Positions 26,391 to 40,691 of a stretch of DNA of 64,000 nucleotides are shown here, in pieces. The stretch is from Letharia columbiana (Eukaryota; Ascomycota; Lecanoromycetes; Lecanorales; Parmeliaceae). A model generated the notes under the pieces. It was not told where the DNA came from, did not search any database, and saw only the letters and a program-made list of their open reading frames with translations. Made by a program: the position numbers and the translations under genes. The stretch covers positions 42,355 through 106,354 of the forward strand of contig NW_023501127.1 of NCBI RefSeq assembly GCF_014066305.1. The letters are read 5' to 3'. Within the stretch, counting starts at the first letter, position 1. The number at the start of each line of letters is the position of its first letter.

Positions 26391-29300
26391 AATAATCCGA
26401 CTAAGATATATAGAATATATTTATTCTTCTTTATTAAGAGAGAGGAAATATAAAGAGTAATCTAATATAGCTATTTATCTTCTTATTAATAGTAATAATT
26501 AGAATAATAATTAGAATTATAAGCGTCTTTATTCTTCTTCTTAAAATTATAATATAAAAGAATATTCTAAATTTTAAATCTTTAAATATTATAAGAATAA
26601 AATTCTATAATTATCTCTATTTATATATTCGTCTTAACGCGTTAAATAAGCTTAATAAACTTTATATTTATTCTTCTCTCGAACCCTCTATTACTCTTCT
26701 ATTCTACTCTATCGTAATTCTTCTAAGTATCTTAAATTTATCTTTATCTAATTAAACTTATTAACTATTTATAAATAAATTCGCTTTTCAAATTATCTTA
26801 GATCTCTTCTTTAAAACTAGATTTATTATTATTAATTCTCTCTAATTATAAGTCTATCGATTATTTCTCTATATATTATAGAGTATTAGCGATATATCTT
26901 AATAAATTTATAAATATTAGACTTATTAAAATACTTTTTATAAGCTTATTATTTTCGCTAATATAATTATTATAATTATTAACTAAATTTTTATATAAAG
27001 TATTATTAGCTCTTTTAATTTAATTTAATATATTAAGATCTTCTTTAAGATTAAGTCTAGTCTATTTAAGCTTATTTTCTTAATACTTTATATAAAGAAT
27101 TATTATTAAAATACGAAATATCGCTAATAAATAATACTTCTAAATATTATAATATCTTTTAATTATTAAAAAGTATCACTTATATATAATAGCTCTCACG
27201 AGAGAATAAAGAATATTACGAGCTATTTAAGTAACTATAATATATTTAAGCTTTAATTTCTTCTATTACTCTAAGATTAAAAGATTTACTAAATTATTAA
27301 AAGAAGCTTTATAAAAATTAAAAGTAAGATTATAATTAGAATAATAATTAGAAAACTTATTATTTCTTCTATATTACTAAAATTAATTATATTTATTCTT
27401 ATTATCTAAATTCTTAATCTCGAATTTTATCGTTTAATTAAGTATATTTTTATTTAATTAATTTATTCGCTTAACTCTTTATAATTAACTACTTATATTA
27501 ATATTTTAATAATTTTAAAATATTCTTTTAAGCGCTTTTTAGTAGATCTTCGTCTATAGCTTCTCTCTAATATTAATCTTTTAATTTAATTTTTTTAACT
27601 TTATATTATTATAATTTAAATATAAAAGCGTAATTTATTTATATAAATAGTCTAAATCTAATTAAGTTCGATTATAATAAATAATTAATTTCTTATAAGC
27701 CGCCTTAAGAGTTTTAAGAAGTTCTTTTTTCTAAGAAACTCTCTTTCTTCTTAATTTTCCGAGTTTTTTATTTATATAATTAAATAGATAATTATAAATA
27801 TTAAAGATATAGTAAATTATAATCTTCTTTTCTCTATTTATTAATTTTATAAATTTATAAAAAAGTCTAATAAGCTAAATTAAATATTAAATCTATTAAA
27901 AATTAATCGAAAATTATTTAGACGCCTAGATTATAATTTCTACTTATAATTATTTCTTATTACTTAATCTTAAATAAGTAGTTAATCTATTTTTTAAGAA
28001 GTGTATAATATCGATATAAAGAAGTAAAGCGCGAATTAATATCTAATAAATTAAATTTTAGCGAGTCTTAATATTCTAAAAGAGCTTAAGAAGGCGTTTT
28101 TAATAATATTACTTCTCTTTAGAAGATTAATATTTGTCTAATACTAAAATATTCTTATCTTAAAGTCGTTTAGCTTATAGTATAAAAAAGATCTCTTTAC
28201 GCTAGCCGCTAATATTAATATATATAATAATTTTTCAAATTTTAATATAATTAATAATATAATAACTAGAATAATAATAAGAAATATTATATCTTTACTA
28301 GAGTTATTAATAGATTAATTATACTTATTCGAACTTAATTCTTATCTTCTTTATTACTTTAGCTTTTTTAGAATTTTTATTTATTAAAATAACTCTAATA
28401 TTATCTAGAAGTTCTTTTAAGGCTAATTAAATAATATACGTTATATAAAGAATATATTATAAATAATTTAAAAACTTAAATTCTCTAATATTAAGTGAGT
28501 TATCTACTACGGAAATAAAAAGATAAATAATTAAATTATTAAAGAGTATATTATTATTACTAACGTTATTAATTATAAATTTAAATATATAAGATTAAAT
28601 CTTATATTTTACGAGAATTAAATTAATAATACTTATAAGTTTCTAACTAGTATATTTATCTTCAATATATTTAAAGTCTATAAAAATCTTATATTATTAT
28701 TAATTAATATTAAATAAAAAGATTAGAATTATTATAAATAATTAATGATTATAAAATAATTAATAATCTAGAATTAGAAAGACTTTAATATTATTAACTA
28801 ATAAATTCTTTAATAATTTTATCTCTAGCTCTATAGCTTTTCTTATTAATTAATTCTTTATAGTAGATATTAATTTTAATTATATATTAGAGTTAAGATA
28901 GTATAAGAGTTATAGTATCTTAAAATTATTAGTAATTATAAATAAAATATTAATATTTACGATTTAGCGATAAAATTATTTTAAGAAATCTTTATATATA
29001 AGCTTTCGATCTTCTAGTATTATAAGAGAATTTTAATATTATTTTTTCTAGAGTAAATAGTAAGTTAGATATTCTATTTATCGTTTTATTTATTAATAGT
29101 TTATATCGTCTAGCTTAAAAATATATCTAATTTTTATAATTATCAACTAAATTCGTTTATTATAAACTACTTAAATTAGATTTCTTAATATATTTCTTAA
29201 ATTTAATATATACTATTATATTACTTATTTTATAATCTATAAATAGATAAATTAGAATCTTATTATAGTAATAATAAATAATATATAACTTTTTAAAATC

Positions 29301-31989
29301 GACGAGCGTATATTCGTTAAATTATATTTACTTCTAAGATTTTCTAATTTTTAAGCTTTAATAAATAAGTTAACGATCGTTATTAAGTTTAGATTAATTC
29401 TATATAATCTATATTATCTTTATCTATTATTATATCTATTATTTTTTATTATTAATATTAAAAAGAAAGTAAGATTTATTACTATCTTTATATCGAAATA
29501 TACTTATTAATATCTTATACTAAGTATTATTAATTAAGAAAGTTAAGCTTATACTAAATAGAGATCTAATTAACATCTTAAAATTAAAACGTTTAAAGAG
29601 AAATTAAAAGAGATACGTAAACGAATAAAATATTAGAAATAAAATAGAATTAATATTTAATATATAAATTCTATCTTCTTATTATAATAGAAACTTATAT
29701 CGCTTTAATAACTTATATCGCTTTAATAATATATTATTATATTATTTCTAATATTTTAAATTAAAGATTAATTTTTTCTAATTAATATTATAATTAGTAA
29801 TTATATATTTAAGAGTATATAATAACGCTAATATAGAATTAGTATTTAATTTAATTAATTTAAAACTCTAATTAGCTTAGCTATTAACGCTTTTCTACTC
29901 GATATAATATATATTTTATTTACTTTAATATTACTTATTTATTATTATATTATTTTAAATATTAGAATTAGAAATTACTTTTTTTTAATTAATATTCTAA
30001 TTATTAGTTATATTAATAAGAGTATATATTAATATCTTAAAATTATTAAATAAATTTTATTAAATATTAATATAGAATTAAAATCTAGTTTAAACGCTTT
30101 AATAATTTAATTAGCTAAATTAGTTATTATCTAAATTTCTTATATATAAAAATTAAATCTTTTATCGCGCTAAGACTATTCTTAAATATTAAAATCTTTT
30201 TTATTAATACGACTCTCTTTTATTTAAGTAATATTATAATATCTTTTATTTAGACGTTAAAATATTAAAGTATTATATTCTTCGCTTTTAATTAAACGAC
30301 CTCGTTTTTAAGTCGATATCTTTAATCTTATAAAAATAATAACTAATTTATTATAGGCGAAGGCGAAAAAGAAATAATATCTTCTCTTATTTTTAGAGTA
30401 AAAGAAGAGAAGAAAGTAAGTAAATTAATTATAAGCTTTAAACGGCCTAATATCTAAGAATAACGAATTAATAAAGTTATAATATTAAAATAAAGAGCTT
30501 TTTTTATAATTAATAAATATAAGATTAAATAGAAATTAATTAGATTAATAAGATTATCTTTAATAAATATATCGCGTATATAAAGAATATCGAAATATAC
30601 GAAATATATATGAAATATAAGAGAGAGCGTATATATATAGCTATAGATATTTAAAGTATATTTAAAATATAGAAAGAAGCGCTTATATATAGCTCTATAA
30701 TACGTATTAATAAAAAAGAAATTAATCTCTTTTTTTAATTAGCTTTCTAATTAATATTTAAACTTAATCTATCTTTAAATAATATTTTATTTTAATAAGA
30801 TTTTAGTTATATAATATTAGTTAGCTTAATAATAAATATTTAATATTATTCTTTTCTAATTTACCCTCTTCTTTCTTAAAAATTCTTTTTATTATTATAG
30901 TAATTATATTATAATATACTTATTTATTATAATATTATCTATATCTAAAGAAAATAAAATTATTTTCTCTATATTCTATAGTTAAATTAAATTAATAATA
31001 TTATTTTTATAAAGTAAATATATATCTAATAGCGCTATATCTCTTAATATAATAATTAATTATAATATTAAATATAATTTATTAATATATAATATTATTA
31101 TCTATTAAAGTTATTAACTCGATAATTATAAAAGCTTAGAAAATTCTTAATAATTTATTAATTATTAATTTAGACTTATTTAAATTATCGAAGTAAAGTA
31201 AAAATAAGACTTCGCGAAGATAAAAATTAGAAGATTATATACGAAGTTTAAAAAGTATAACTATAAATAAGAAAAATACGTAGTTATATTAATTATATAT
31301 ATCTAAATTAAATAGTAAATTAATTATACGCGCTAATTATATTATTACTAATTAAATTTTAAAGCTTATATATTAAAGAAAATTCGCGAATTATAAAAAT
31401 TAATAAATTTAATTATTTTTTAAATTATATTTACTTAAATAATAAAGAAGATCTTAATTTATATAGCTTTAAATTCGATTAATTCGCTTCGAATTTAATT
31501 CTCTATATTAAGCGTACTTTAAGAAGCTATAAAAATAAAATTAGCGAGTAATTTTAATAATATAACTTACTCTTTAATAATTATAAATAAAGAAAATTAC
31601 TAACTAATATCTAGCGACTTAATTATATATATTTTATATAAAAAGAATTACTTTATAATTAAAAGATATATAGCTTTTTAGATAATTATAATAAGATATA
31701 AGTTTATAAATAATAATATAATATTATTAAAGTCTAGACGTAGTTTTTATAAAAAGAAAATATATAATAAATAAAAGAAAAACTATTCTAAGTTAAGAAT
31801 AAGATATTCTAATTATTATTCTATTTATTACGCTTAATTAATAATATTTAACTATTATACTTAATCTAATAACTTTATATATTTTATATTTATAGAATAA
31901 AACTTCTTAAATTAATTTAAATATAGATATATATTTATAAAAATATTACTACTCTAATAAAAGAGACTTCTTATTCTAAAATCTATATT

Positions 31990-32646
31990 AAATTAAAGAT
32001 TATATTTCTATATTTAATAGCTTTAGTTCTTATAGTTACTATTAATATCGCGATTAAATTTATATAATAATAATATATCTTTCTTATTAGCGAGTATTTC
32101 TATATTTAATAGCTTTAGTTTTTATAATTATTATTAATATCGCGATTAAATTTATATAGTAATAATACGCCTTTCTTATTAGCGAGTATTTCTATATTCG
32201 ATAGCTTTAGTTCTTATAATTATTATTAATATCGCGATTAAATTCGTATAATAATACGCCTTTCTTATTAGCGAGTATTTCTATATTTAATAGCTTTAGT
32301 TTCTATAATTACTATTAATATCGCGATTAAATTCATATAAGTAATAATATATCTTTCTTATTAGCGAGTATTTCTATATTTAATAACTTTAATTCTTATA
32401 ATTATTATTAATATCGCGACTAAATTCGTATAGTAATAGTATATCTTTCTTATTAGCGAGTATTTCTATATTCGATAGCTTTAATTTCTATAGTTACTAT
32501 TAATATCGCGATTAAATTCGTATAATAATAGTATGTCTTTCTTATTAGCGAGTATCTCTATATTCGATAACTTTATTTTAATAATTACTATTAATATCGC
32601 GATTAAATTCATATAGTAATAATATATCTTTCTTATTAGCGAGTAT
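31990..32646 (+). repeat. 92-bp tandem repeat array, about seven units
   Basis: Each unit contains attaatatcgcgattaaatt and tttcttattagcgagtattt. The marker agcgag recurs at 32089, 32181, 32270, 32363, 32455, 32547 and 32638, a spacing of 89-93 bp. Related units in reverse orientation occur at 40700-40850 and at 18960-19190. Confidence 0.88.
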
Positions 32647-33159
32647 ATTAATAATCATAAATAGCTAAAATATAATAGAAAATAGTAAGTAATTCTTAAT
32701 AATATTCGATCTTAAATCTATAGCTTCTTTATCTTATCTAGAAGTAAAGGTATTTATATCTAAAATTTAAAGTAAGTAAATTCTAATATATAATTAATAA
32801 ATATCTAGATATAAATATTCTAGTACTTCTCGCTAAGCGTTTAACGCTTAAAAGAAGAATATTAATCTTTAATTACACTTATATAAATCTTTTAAAAAAA
32901 GTTATATATTAATAAAAAGTTTTAACTTATATTAATTATAATTATAAAGATAATTATAATTATAACTTTAAATATAATTAGATATATAAGTTATAAGACT
33001 TATTACTAGCTAATAAATAAAAAATTAAATTCTATTAATTATTCTATTTAATATCTTATTTATTATAAAAATATAGAGTTATCTTTTAAAAGCGAATTTT
33101 TAAAGATAATAATTAAATAATATAATATATATATAATATAAAATCTTATAAACTACGCG

Positions 33160-35225
33160 CTAAAAGAAAAGCTTTAAAATTATAAAATTAATTAAAATTT
33201 AATAGCGATAAATCTCGCGTAAAGCTTAAGCTATAGCTCGCGTTAATTATATATAATAAAAATAATAATAGCTAGAAAAATATATTATCTAGTTTTTATT
33301 AATACTTTAATATTATTAAAATAAAGGCGATATCTATTAAAGTAATAGCGATATGTATTAAAGTAATAACGATATTTATTAAAGTAGCGACGATATCTAA
33401 TAAACGCTTTATTATAATACTTTTAAATAGATTATTATTACGCGTAATTTAAAATAATATTAGCTTTTATAAAGAGCTATTAATAATAAATTAAATATAT
33501 ATAAATTAAGCTCTTCGCGCGGTTATATATTAATTTAAAGTTATTAATAAATAAAAAATAAATATATAATTTAATATCTACGTTATACTTTAGATATTAT
33601 TATAATAATATTAAATTACTTAAATAAAAGTCTAATATATAAAGAAGATAGTCTTATAATAAGAAGAGTTAATATAAAAAAGAAAGTCTTAAAGAGAAGA
33701 GAAAGCTTAGATATCTATCGCGTATATTAAATATTTAGATTACTTTATATTATCTAGCTTAATTTAAATATTAATAAATAACACGCTTTCTCTTTAATTT
33801 TAAAGATTTAAATTTAAGCGAATTATATTTATTAAGCGCTATTATCTAATATAATCTTATCTACTTTTATAATATTTATAATTATTATTATAATTTATAT
33901 AGATTAAAAGATAAGATATCTAAAAGAGCGAGTTAATAAATAATTATTCTTATCTAACTTAATTAAAATAAAACTATTATAACTTATTAAAATTTTCGCA
34001 TATTTTATTTTTATTTTCTTTTCTTTATATAAATAATTATTCTTTTAATTTAAACTCTATAATTAAAATAGTATATAATATATACTCTTTATTTCTAACT
34101 TCGATACTTACTAGAATTAATACACTTTTTAATAAAATAAATATTAATTAAAATTAAGTATAGTTTAATATTTATAGATATTTATATAAACTCTTTAATT
34201 TCTTTATATATATCTATTAATTTATCTTTTTATAGCGATTAAAATAGAAGATATTAAGTCTAATAATTTATTATAATAAATATTAAATATTAATAATAAT
34301 AATAATATTAAAAAGTTTTAATATAGATTAATTAGACGATAATTAAGCTCTTAATTAAAATAAAAAGCGAAGAATAAATTTAATAAAAATAAAAATATTA
34401 AGAGATCGCGATAGCGAATAAATATATTTATATTTAAGAAGAAACTAATTAAGAAAATAAAGAAAGTTAATATCTTAGTTATTAATTACGCTATAGTCTA
34501 TAATAAATATAAAACTAGATATATTAATATATTATAATTAAAATAAAAGTAAACTTTTAAGAAAATTAAATAAAATATAATAGATAAATAATAAATAATT
34601 TCTAATTCTAGTTATTATTCTAATAGACTTATATTTTAATAATATTATATAAAAAAAATACGCGAGCGTAATTTAAAGAAAGTCTAGAGTTTCATTTATT
34701 ACGCGAATTATTATATATATAAATAAAGATAAAAGCTCAAATTAGAAGAAAATAAATAATATCGAAGCTAAATAAAATATAAGTATTAAAAATAATTTTA
34801 TTATACGCGCTAATAATTAAATAAACTTTATTTTTTAAACTATTTAAAAGCGTAATATAGAATTTAATAATAAACTCTATTATAGTTTAAATATAATAGT
34901 ATTAACGCGTTAACTAATAAGTATTAAACTATTATAAAAATCTTAAAATATTAAATATAATTATATTTAAAAGATAAAATTATAAATCTTTATTAATATA
35001 TAATTAATTTAATATATAATAATAAAAAGTTTATTATAAAAGCTACGCTATCTAAGTTAATACTTTAATCTTAATTATTACTCTTACTATTATATAAATA
35101 ATATAAAGCTATCTTTTATTTAAATATATCTAATTTTTAATTCTAATTATTATTATAAATATCGTTAATTCGTTCTAGAATTATTAAATCTACTTTTATA
35201 TACTTTTTATATCTTATCTTTTTTT
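33160..35225 (+). repeat. Direct duplication within the 12-kb element, copy 1
   Basis: Matches 35695-37790 in the same orientation with an offset of about 2.53-2.57 kb. Shared landmarks: aaatctcgcgtaaagcttaa (33210 and 35748), aagagcgagttaataa (about 33923 and 36458) and taataataaaaagtttatta-type sequence (about 35020 and 37580). Both are RIP-mutated, with independent sites. No coding relic was recognised. Confidence 0.75.
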
Positions 35226-35694
35226 TAATTAAATAGCGATTAAACTCTAAATTAAAATAAATACTTAGAAGAGAAAAGTTTATAAATACTTAATTATATA
35301 ATTTTATTTCTTTTATACTTTTTATAATTACTTAAATAATTAATAATATATAATTATATTTTATAATTATATTTATAATAATTAATTAATTTAATAACTA
35401 AATTATATAAAGATAAATATATTTTTATCTTTAATTTAAACGACTTAGCTAAGATAATTATAAGATTTAAATTCTTTTTCTATAATATAACTCGCTTTTT
35501 ATATATTATATAAAGATAAATATTTATTTAAATAGAAATTATTAGAGCTAATTATAAAGCGTAATAATAAAAGATTTACTCTTAAACTAACGAATTAGAA
35601 AGACTTCTATTATCTTATATAATACTTTAAAAATAAATCTTTAAATATAATAGCGCTTTAATAAATTTTAATTAAGTATAATTTAACGAATTAA

Positions 35695-37790
35695 AGCTAA
35701 AAGAAGAAGCTTTAAAATTATAAAATTAATTAATTTTTAATAATAATAAATCTCGCGTAAAGCTTAAGCTATAGCTCGCGTTAGTTATATATAATAAATA
35801 TAATAATAATTAAAAGAATATATTATCTAAGTTTTTATTAACGCTTTAATATTATTAAAATAAAGATAATATCTATTAAAATAGAGATAATATTTATTAA
35901 AGTAAAGGCGATAATAATAAAAGCGATAATAATATCTAGTAAACTCTTTATTTTAACACTATATCTAATACTCTAAAATAATATTAGTTTTTTCGAAGAG
36001 CTATTAATAATAAATTAAGCGTATATAAATTAAGCTCTTTACGCGATTTATCTATATATTAATTTAAAGTTATTAAAAAATAAAGAATAAATATATAATT
36101 TAATAACTATATTATACTTTTAATATCGCTATAATAATATTAGATTATTTAAATAGAAGTTTAATATATAAAGAAGATAGTTTAATAATAAGAAGAGTTA
36201 ATATAAAAAAGAAAGTCTTAGAGAGAAAGAAGGGGGGAAGAAAAGCTTAGATATCTATCGCGTATATTAAATTTTTAAATTACTTTAAATTATCTAGCTT
36301 AAATTAAATATTAATAAAACGCTTTCTCTTTAATTTTAAAGATTTAAATTTAAGCGAATTATATTTATTAAGTACTATTATCTAATATAATCTTAATTAC
36401 TTTTATAATAATTATAATTATTATTATAATTTATATAGATTAAAAGATAAAAGATTTAAAAGAGCGAGTTAATAAGTAATTATCTTTATCTAATTTAGCT
36501 AATATTAAACTATTATAACTTATTAAAATTTTTCATATATTTTATTCTTACTTTCTTATCTTTAAGTCTTATTATCTTTATAGAAATAATTATTCTTTAA
36601 ATTAAACTCTATAATAATATATTTAAAATAGCGTATAATATATATTCTCTTTATTTCTAATATCGATACTTATTAGAATTAACGCACTTTTTAATAAAAT
36701 AAGCTTTAATTAAAATTAAGAATAGCTTAATATTTATAGATATTTATATAAGCCCTTTAATTCTTTTATATATATTTATTAATTTATCTTTTTATAATAA
36801 TTAAAGTAGAAAAGATTAAGTCTAATAATTTATTATAATAAATATTAAATATTAATAATAATAGCGATATTAAAGAATTTTTAATATAGATTAATTAGAC
36901 GATAATTAAGCTTTTAATTAAAATAAAAAGTAAAGAATAAGCTTAATTAAAATAAAAATATTAAGAGATCGCGATAGCGAATAAATATATTTATATTTAA
37001 GAAGAAACTAATTAAAAAAGTAAAGAAAGTTAATATCTTAGCTATTAACTACGCTATAATTATTAAAAAGTATAAAATTAAATATATTAATATATCGTTA
37101 TTATAATAAAAGTAAGCTTTTAAATAAATTAGATAAAATATAATAAATAAATAATAAATAATTTCTAGTTCTAATTATTATTCTAGTAAACTTATATTTT
37201 AATAATATTATATAAAAAAATACGTGAGCGTAATTACGAAGAAGTTTAAAGTTTTCGCTTATCGCGTAAATTATTATATATATAAATAAAGATAAAAGCT
37301 CGAATTAGAAGAAAATAAATAATATCGAAGCTAAATAAGATATAAGTATTAAGAATAATTTCTATTATACGCGCTAATAATTAAGTAAATTCTATTTTTT
37401 AAGCTACTTAAGAGCGTAATATAGAATTTAATAATAAGCGCTATTATAGTTTAAATATAATAATATTAACGCGCTAATTAATAAGTATTAAGCTATTATA
37501 AAAATCTTAAAATATTAAACGCGATTATATCTAAAAGATAAAATTATAAATCTTTATTTATATATAATTAATCTAGCGTATAATAATAAAAAGCTTACTA
37601 TAAAAGCTACGCTATTATTCTAAATTAATATTTTAATTTTAATTATTATTATCGCTATTATATAAGTAATATAAAGTTATCTCTTATTTAAATATATCTA
37701 ATTCTTAATTCTAATTATTATTATAGATATCGTTAATTTATTCTAGAATTATTAAATATACTTTTATATACTTTCTATATCTAATCTTTT
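35695..37790 (+). repeat. Direct duplication within the 12-kb element, copy 2
   Basis: The partner of 33160-35225, separated from it by about 470 bp of unshared AT-rich sequence. Both copies end at a T-run after a conserved atatctaatcttttttt-type stretch. Confidence 0.75.
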
Positions 37791-38171
37791 TTTTATATAT
37801 CGCGAGAAGATAGCTTAAAGAAATATAGCTTATTATATTAAGCTATAATACTTTTAAGAGAATACTAAGAAATATATTAACTTTTCTAAATCGACGATTT
37901 AATAAAAAGACTATAATTATAATATATATAATTTTATATTAGATAGCGATATCGAAAATACGTAATAGACGTATAAAATCATCGTCGATAACTTTAATTA
38001 TAAAGTATCGACGGATTTCGTATAGCTAATATTAGAGAAAGATAAGCTTTTCTTATTATTAGTAGATATAGCTCGCTTTCTTTTATATATATAAAGTAAT
38101 AAAATATAATTATATTTAATTTTATATCTTATTAATTTAGCGTAATTATTAATTAGAATAATAATTAGAAT

Positions 38172-38290
38172 AACTACTTCTAAATATAGAAATCTTAATT
38201 AAGATATTTATATATATATTATATTATAATATAATTATACAGATATATTATATCGTAATATATATCGTTAAGATTTTATATTATATTAGA
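38172..38290 (-). repeat. Right terminal inverted repeat of the 12-kb element
   Basis: The reverse complement of the left terminus. It includes the diagnostic aactacttctaaatatagaa (about 38173-38192), the mutated form of the motif next to the repeats in the intact fold-back element. Confidence 0.75.
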
Positions 38291-38291
38291 T

Positions 38292-40454
38292 ATAAGATTT
38301 TATAAATCTTAATAACTTATATTATAGCGAATTTTAAGACTCTAAAACTAATTCTCTAGGGCTAAATCGAACGTATATCTAAATAATTTAAATTCTTTCG
38401 ATCGAGTATTATAGATCTTTATAAAATAATTAATTACATTTAACTTAAAGTAAAAGAAGATTTACTCTTAAAATAGTAATATTATAAAAGCTTATTATAA
38501 TATATTCTTAACTATTCTTTTTAAATTCATCTAAATTACTTTTATAAATTTAAGAATAAACTAAAATGAATAAATATATTTTATGATTAGAATTCTTATC
38601 GTCTCTATTTATAGCGAGGCTTTTTCTCGTATCTATTAAATCTTCACTACGAAAATTTAAATAACTTTCTTAATTTCGTAGCTCGTTACTTAAGAATATC
38701 TCTTATCTTAAAATCTAAGCTAATTTTACGTTAAATCGAAGGTTTATCTAAAAATAAAGACTATTACTAAGATAAGACTATTTCTATTAAGGAAATATCT
38801 AAAGATATTAATACTTCTTCTCGCTATATAAATCTTTTAGATGCTTAGATCGCTAAGATAGTAAAAACGCGAGACTTTACTAAATTTCAGCGATATTAAT
38901 ATTAGTCTTAGATCTTTATAAATAAATATTTATATTAGAATTATATTATAAAAGGCTAGTTAGTAAAAATAGATATAAAAGATAATAAGAGAATTAAGTA
39001 GTATTATAAGGTTATATTTAAAATCTAGTAATTATATAAAGATAAAGGAAAAGAATATAACTACTTTTAAGATATTAATAATTATATTAAAATTACGAAG
39101 TATAATAACTATAATCTTTATTAAGAGTATCTTTACTTTATTTAGAACTCTAGATATAACTTCGAGAAGATTAAGAAAATTGCTATAAAGAAAACGAATC
39201 CCTTAAAGAAGATTAGAGATATTTTATTAGAGATTAAGAAATGAATAATATCGTCGTTCGACGCTAATACTAAATGACTTAAGAAGAACGAAGTCTTAAT
39301 ATATAAGACGAGGTTTAAAGTAGAAAATACTACGATTAAAGCTAAATTCTTAAGAAAAATCGCCGAGAAGCTGAACTCTAAGAAGTCGAAAGTCGAGAAT
39401 TTAAGTAATAACGTCGTAATTAAGAAGAAACCGACTTATCAGCCATTTATCTTTAAGGATTTTAATTCTAAGTTGAAAGTTAAGAAAGTAGATACTTATA
39501 ATAATTACGTATATATAAAGAAGAAGATTAACTTATTAAAGAATACTCTTTTAAGAATATAAGAAAAACTAATAACACTTTTAACGGCGATAAAAAGAAT
39601 TTATAAAATAATTACTCCACTCTTAGCTTAATATAAGAGCGCGATAAAACTTATTAGAGGCGTTATAAAACTTTCATCTTTTCTAAATTAAAATAATAAG
39701 TAAATTAAAGATAAGAAAGTTAATATTAAGAGTATTAAGAAATATTAGAATATTAATAAACTATTACTCGATAAGATTCTCGATATCTTAAATAAAATGT
39801 AAGAGATCTTCGCTAAGAAATATCTAGACTTAGCCGTCTTAGTATTTCTTTATATTGATAATAAAAAGTCTTTTATAGAATTTAAAGAGTAGAAGAAAGA
39901 ACTTTCCGCTTTTAATTCTATAATTAAAGAAAGCGCTTAAGCGAAGAAGACGCTTTATACCTTTTCGATCTAGCTTACTTATCGAGATACCTTCATGTTA
40001 AATACTTCCACGCTTTCCCTTCGACTGAGATATAGATTTAATATATCTTTCTTTCTCTATCTTAGATTCGATCGAATCTACTTTTTTATTTCTAATACTA
40101 CGACTGAGATATAGTATATATCTTAGATCTAATACGCTTTTCTTTCTCTATCTCGGCCTTACCGCGATACTTTCACGTCTCTTAAAAAAAGTATATATCT
40201 TTCTTATCTTAGGTATAAAGAGTAGAACACGCATATCTTTTCTCTATACTTCTTTATTCTTAATTCTACAACTAAAGAAAGCGCTTAATTAAAAACGCTC
40301 TATATCTTTCTAGCCTAGCTTAGATTAAATATTTTCTTTTCTATATCTTTACGTCTAGATCTTTATAAGATATAAAAAAAGCTATATCTTTACGTTAAAT
40401 CTTTATAAGAGAAGAAAAAGCTTAAGAATAATATAGCTTTTTAAGAAGGAGAGT
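38292..40454. other. Lightly RIP-mutated segment, unidentified
   Basis: CA and TG are more frequent here than in neighbouring DNA. A plus-strand stretch near 39330-39545 is open for longer than elsewhere and reads a basic, lysine-rich peptide (for example KKPTYQPFIFKDFNSK). No family was recognised. A purine-rich tract, aagaaggagag (about 40443-40453), lies just before the LTR-like repeat. It may be the 3' part of a retroelement younger than its surroundings. Confidence 0.45.
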
Positions 40455-40691
40455 AACTATTATATTCCTAGTATATCGCTTTCTTTCTTTTAGAACTTTC
40501 TTTAATCTTAATATAGCGTAAGATATCTAACTAGCGTAACTTAGTATATCGCTTTCTTTCTTCTCTTTCGTTTATAGCTTAGAGAATTAATTAATTAATT
40601 CCAATTAGAATTAAGTTACACCTTTTCCTTCTTCGTAAAACTTCTTTTTAGAAGTATATATATACTTCTTATATAGTATCTCTAATAATAA
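40455..40691 (+). repeat. LTR-like repeat, downstream copy
   Basis: Follows a purine-rich tract and begins tattatattcctagtatatc. The motif agtatatcgctttctttctt appears twice within it (about 40478 and 40548). Its 3' half matches 19240-19373 in the same orientation. Right after it, reverse-oriented 92-bp-type units begin, so it marks where the inverted TIR-element copy is interrupted. Confidence 0.55.

Larger units (their letters stand above)
26258..38291. mobile_element. About 12-kb element with terminal inverted repeats (RIP-mutated)
   Basis: The left end (26273-26390) and the reverse complement of the right end (38172-38290) align over about 115 bp, through tctaatat, atcttaacga, tacgatata and aagatttctatattta. 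The un-mutated form of this sequence is the arm of the fold-back element at 46548-47579. Inside lie a 92-bp tandem array, a 2.1-kb direct duplication, and the mirror image of 40.69-46.53 kb. No transposase can be read with certainty. In the inverted copy a frame near 45560-45720 reads ARNILYSLARAITYK before more stops; a hAT-type transposase is only a guess. The outermost 100 bp or so seen at 47588-47671 is not evident at 26258. Confidence 0.65.

Noticed and set aside
31990..32646. Regularly spaced repeats resembling a CRISPR array
   Set aside because: Head-to-tail 92-bp units with no unique spacers, in a eukaryotic transposon.
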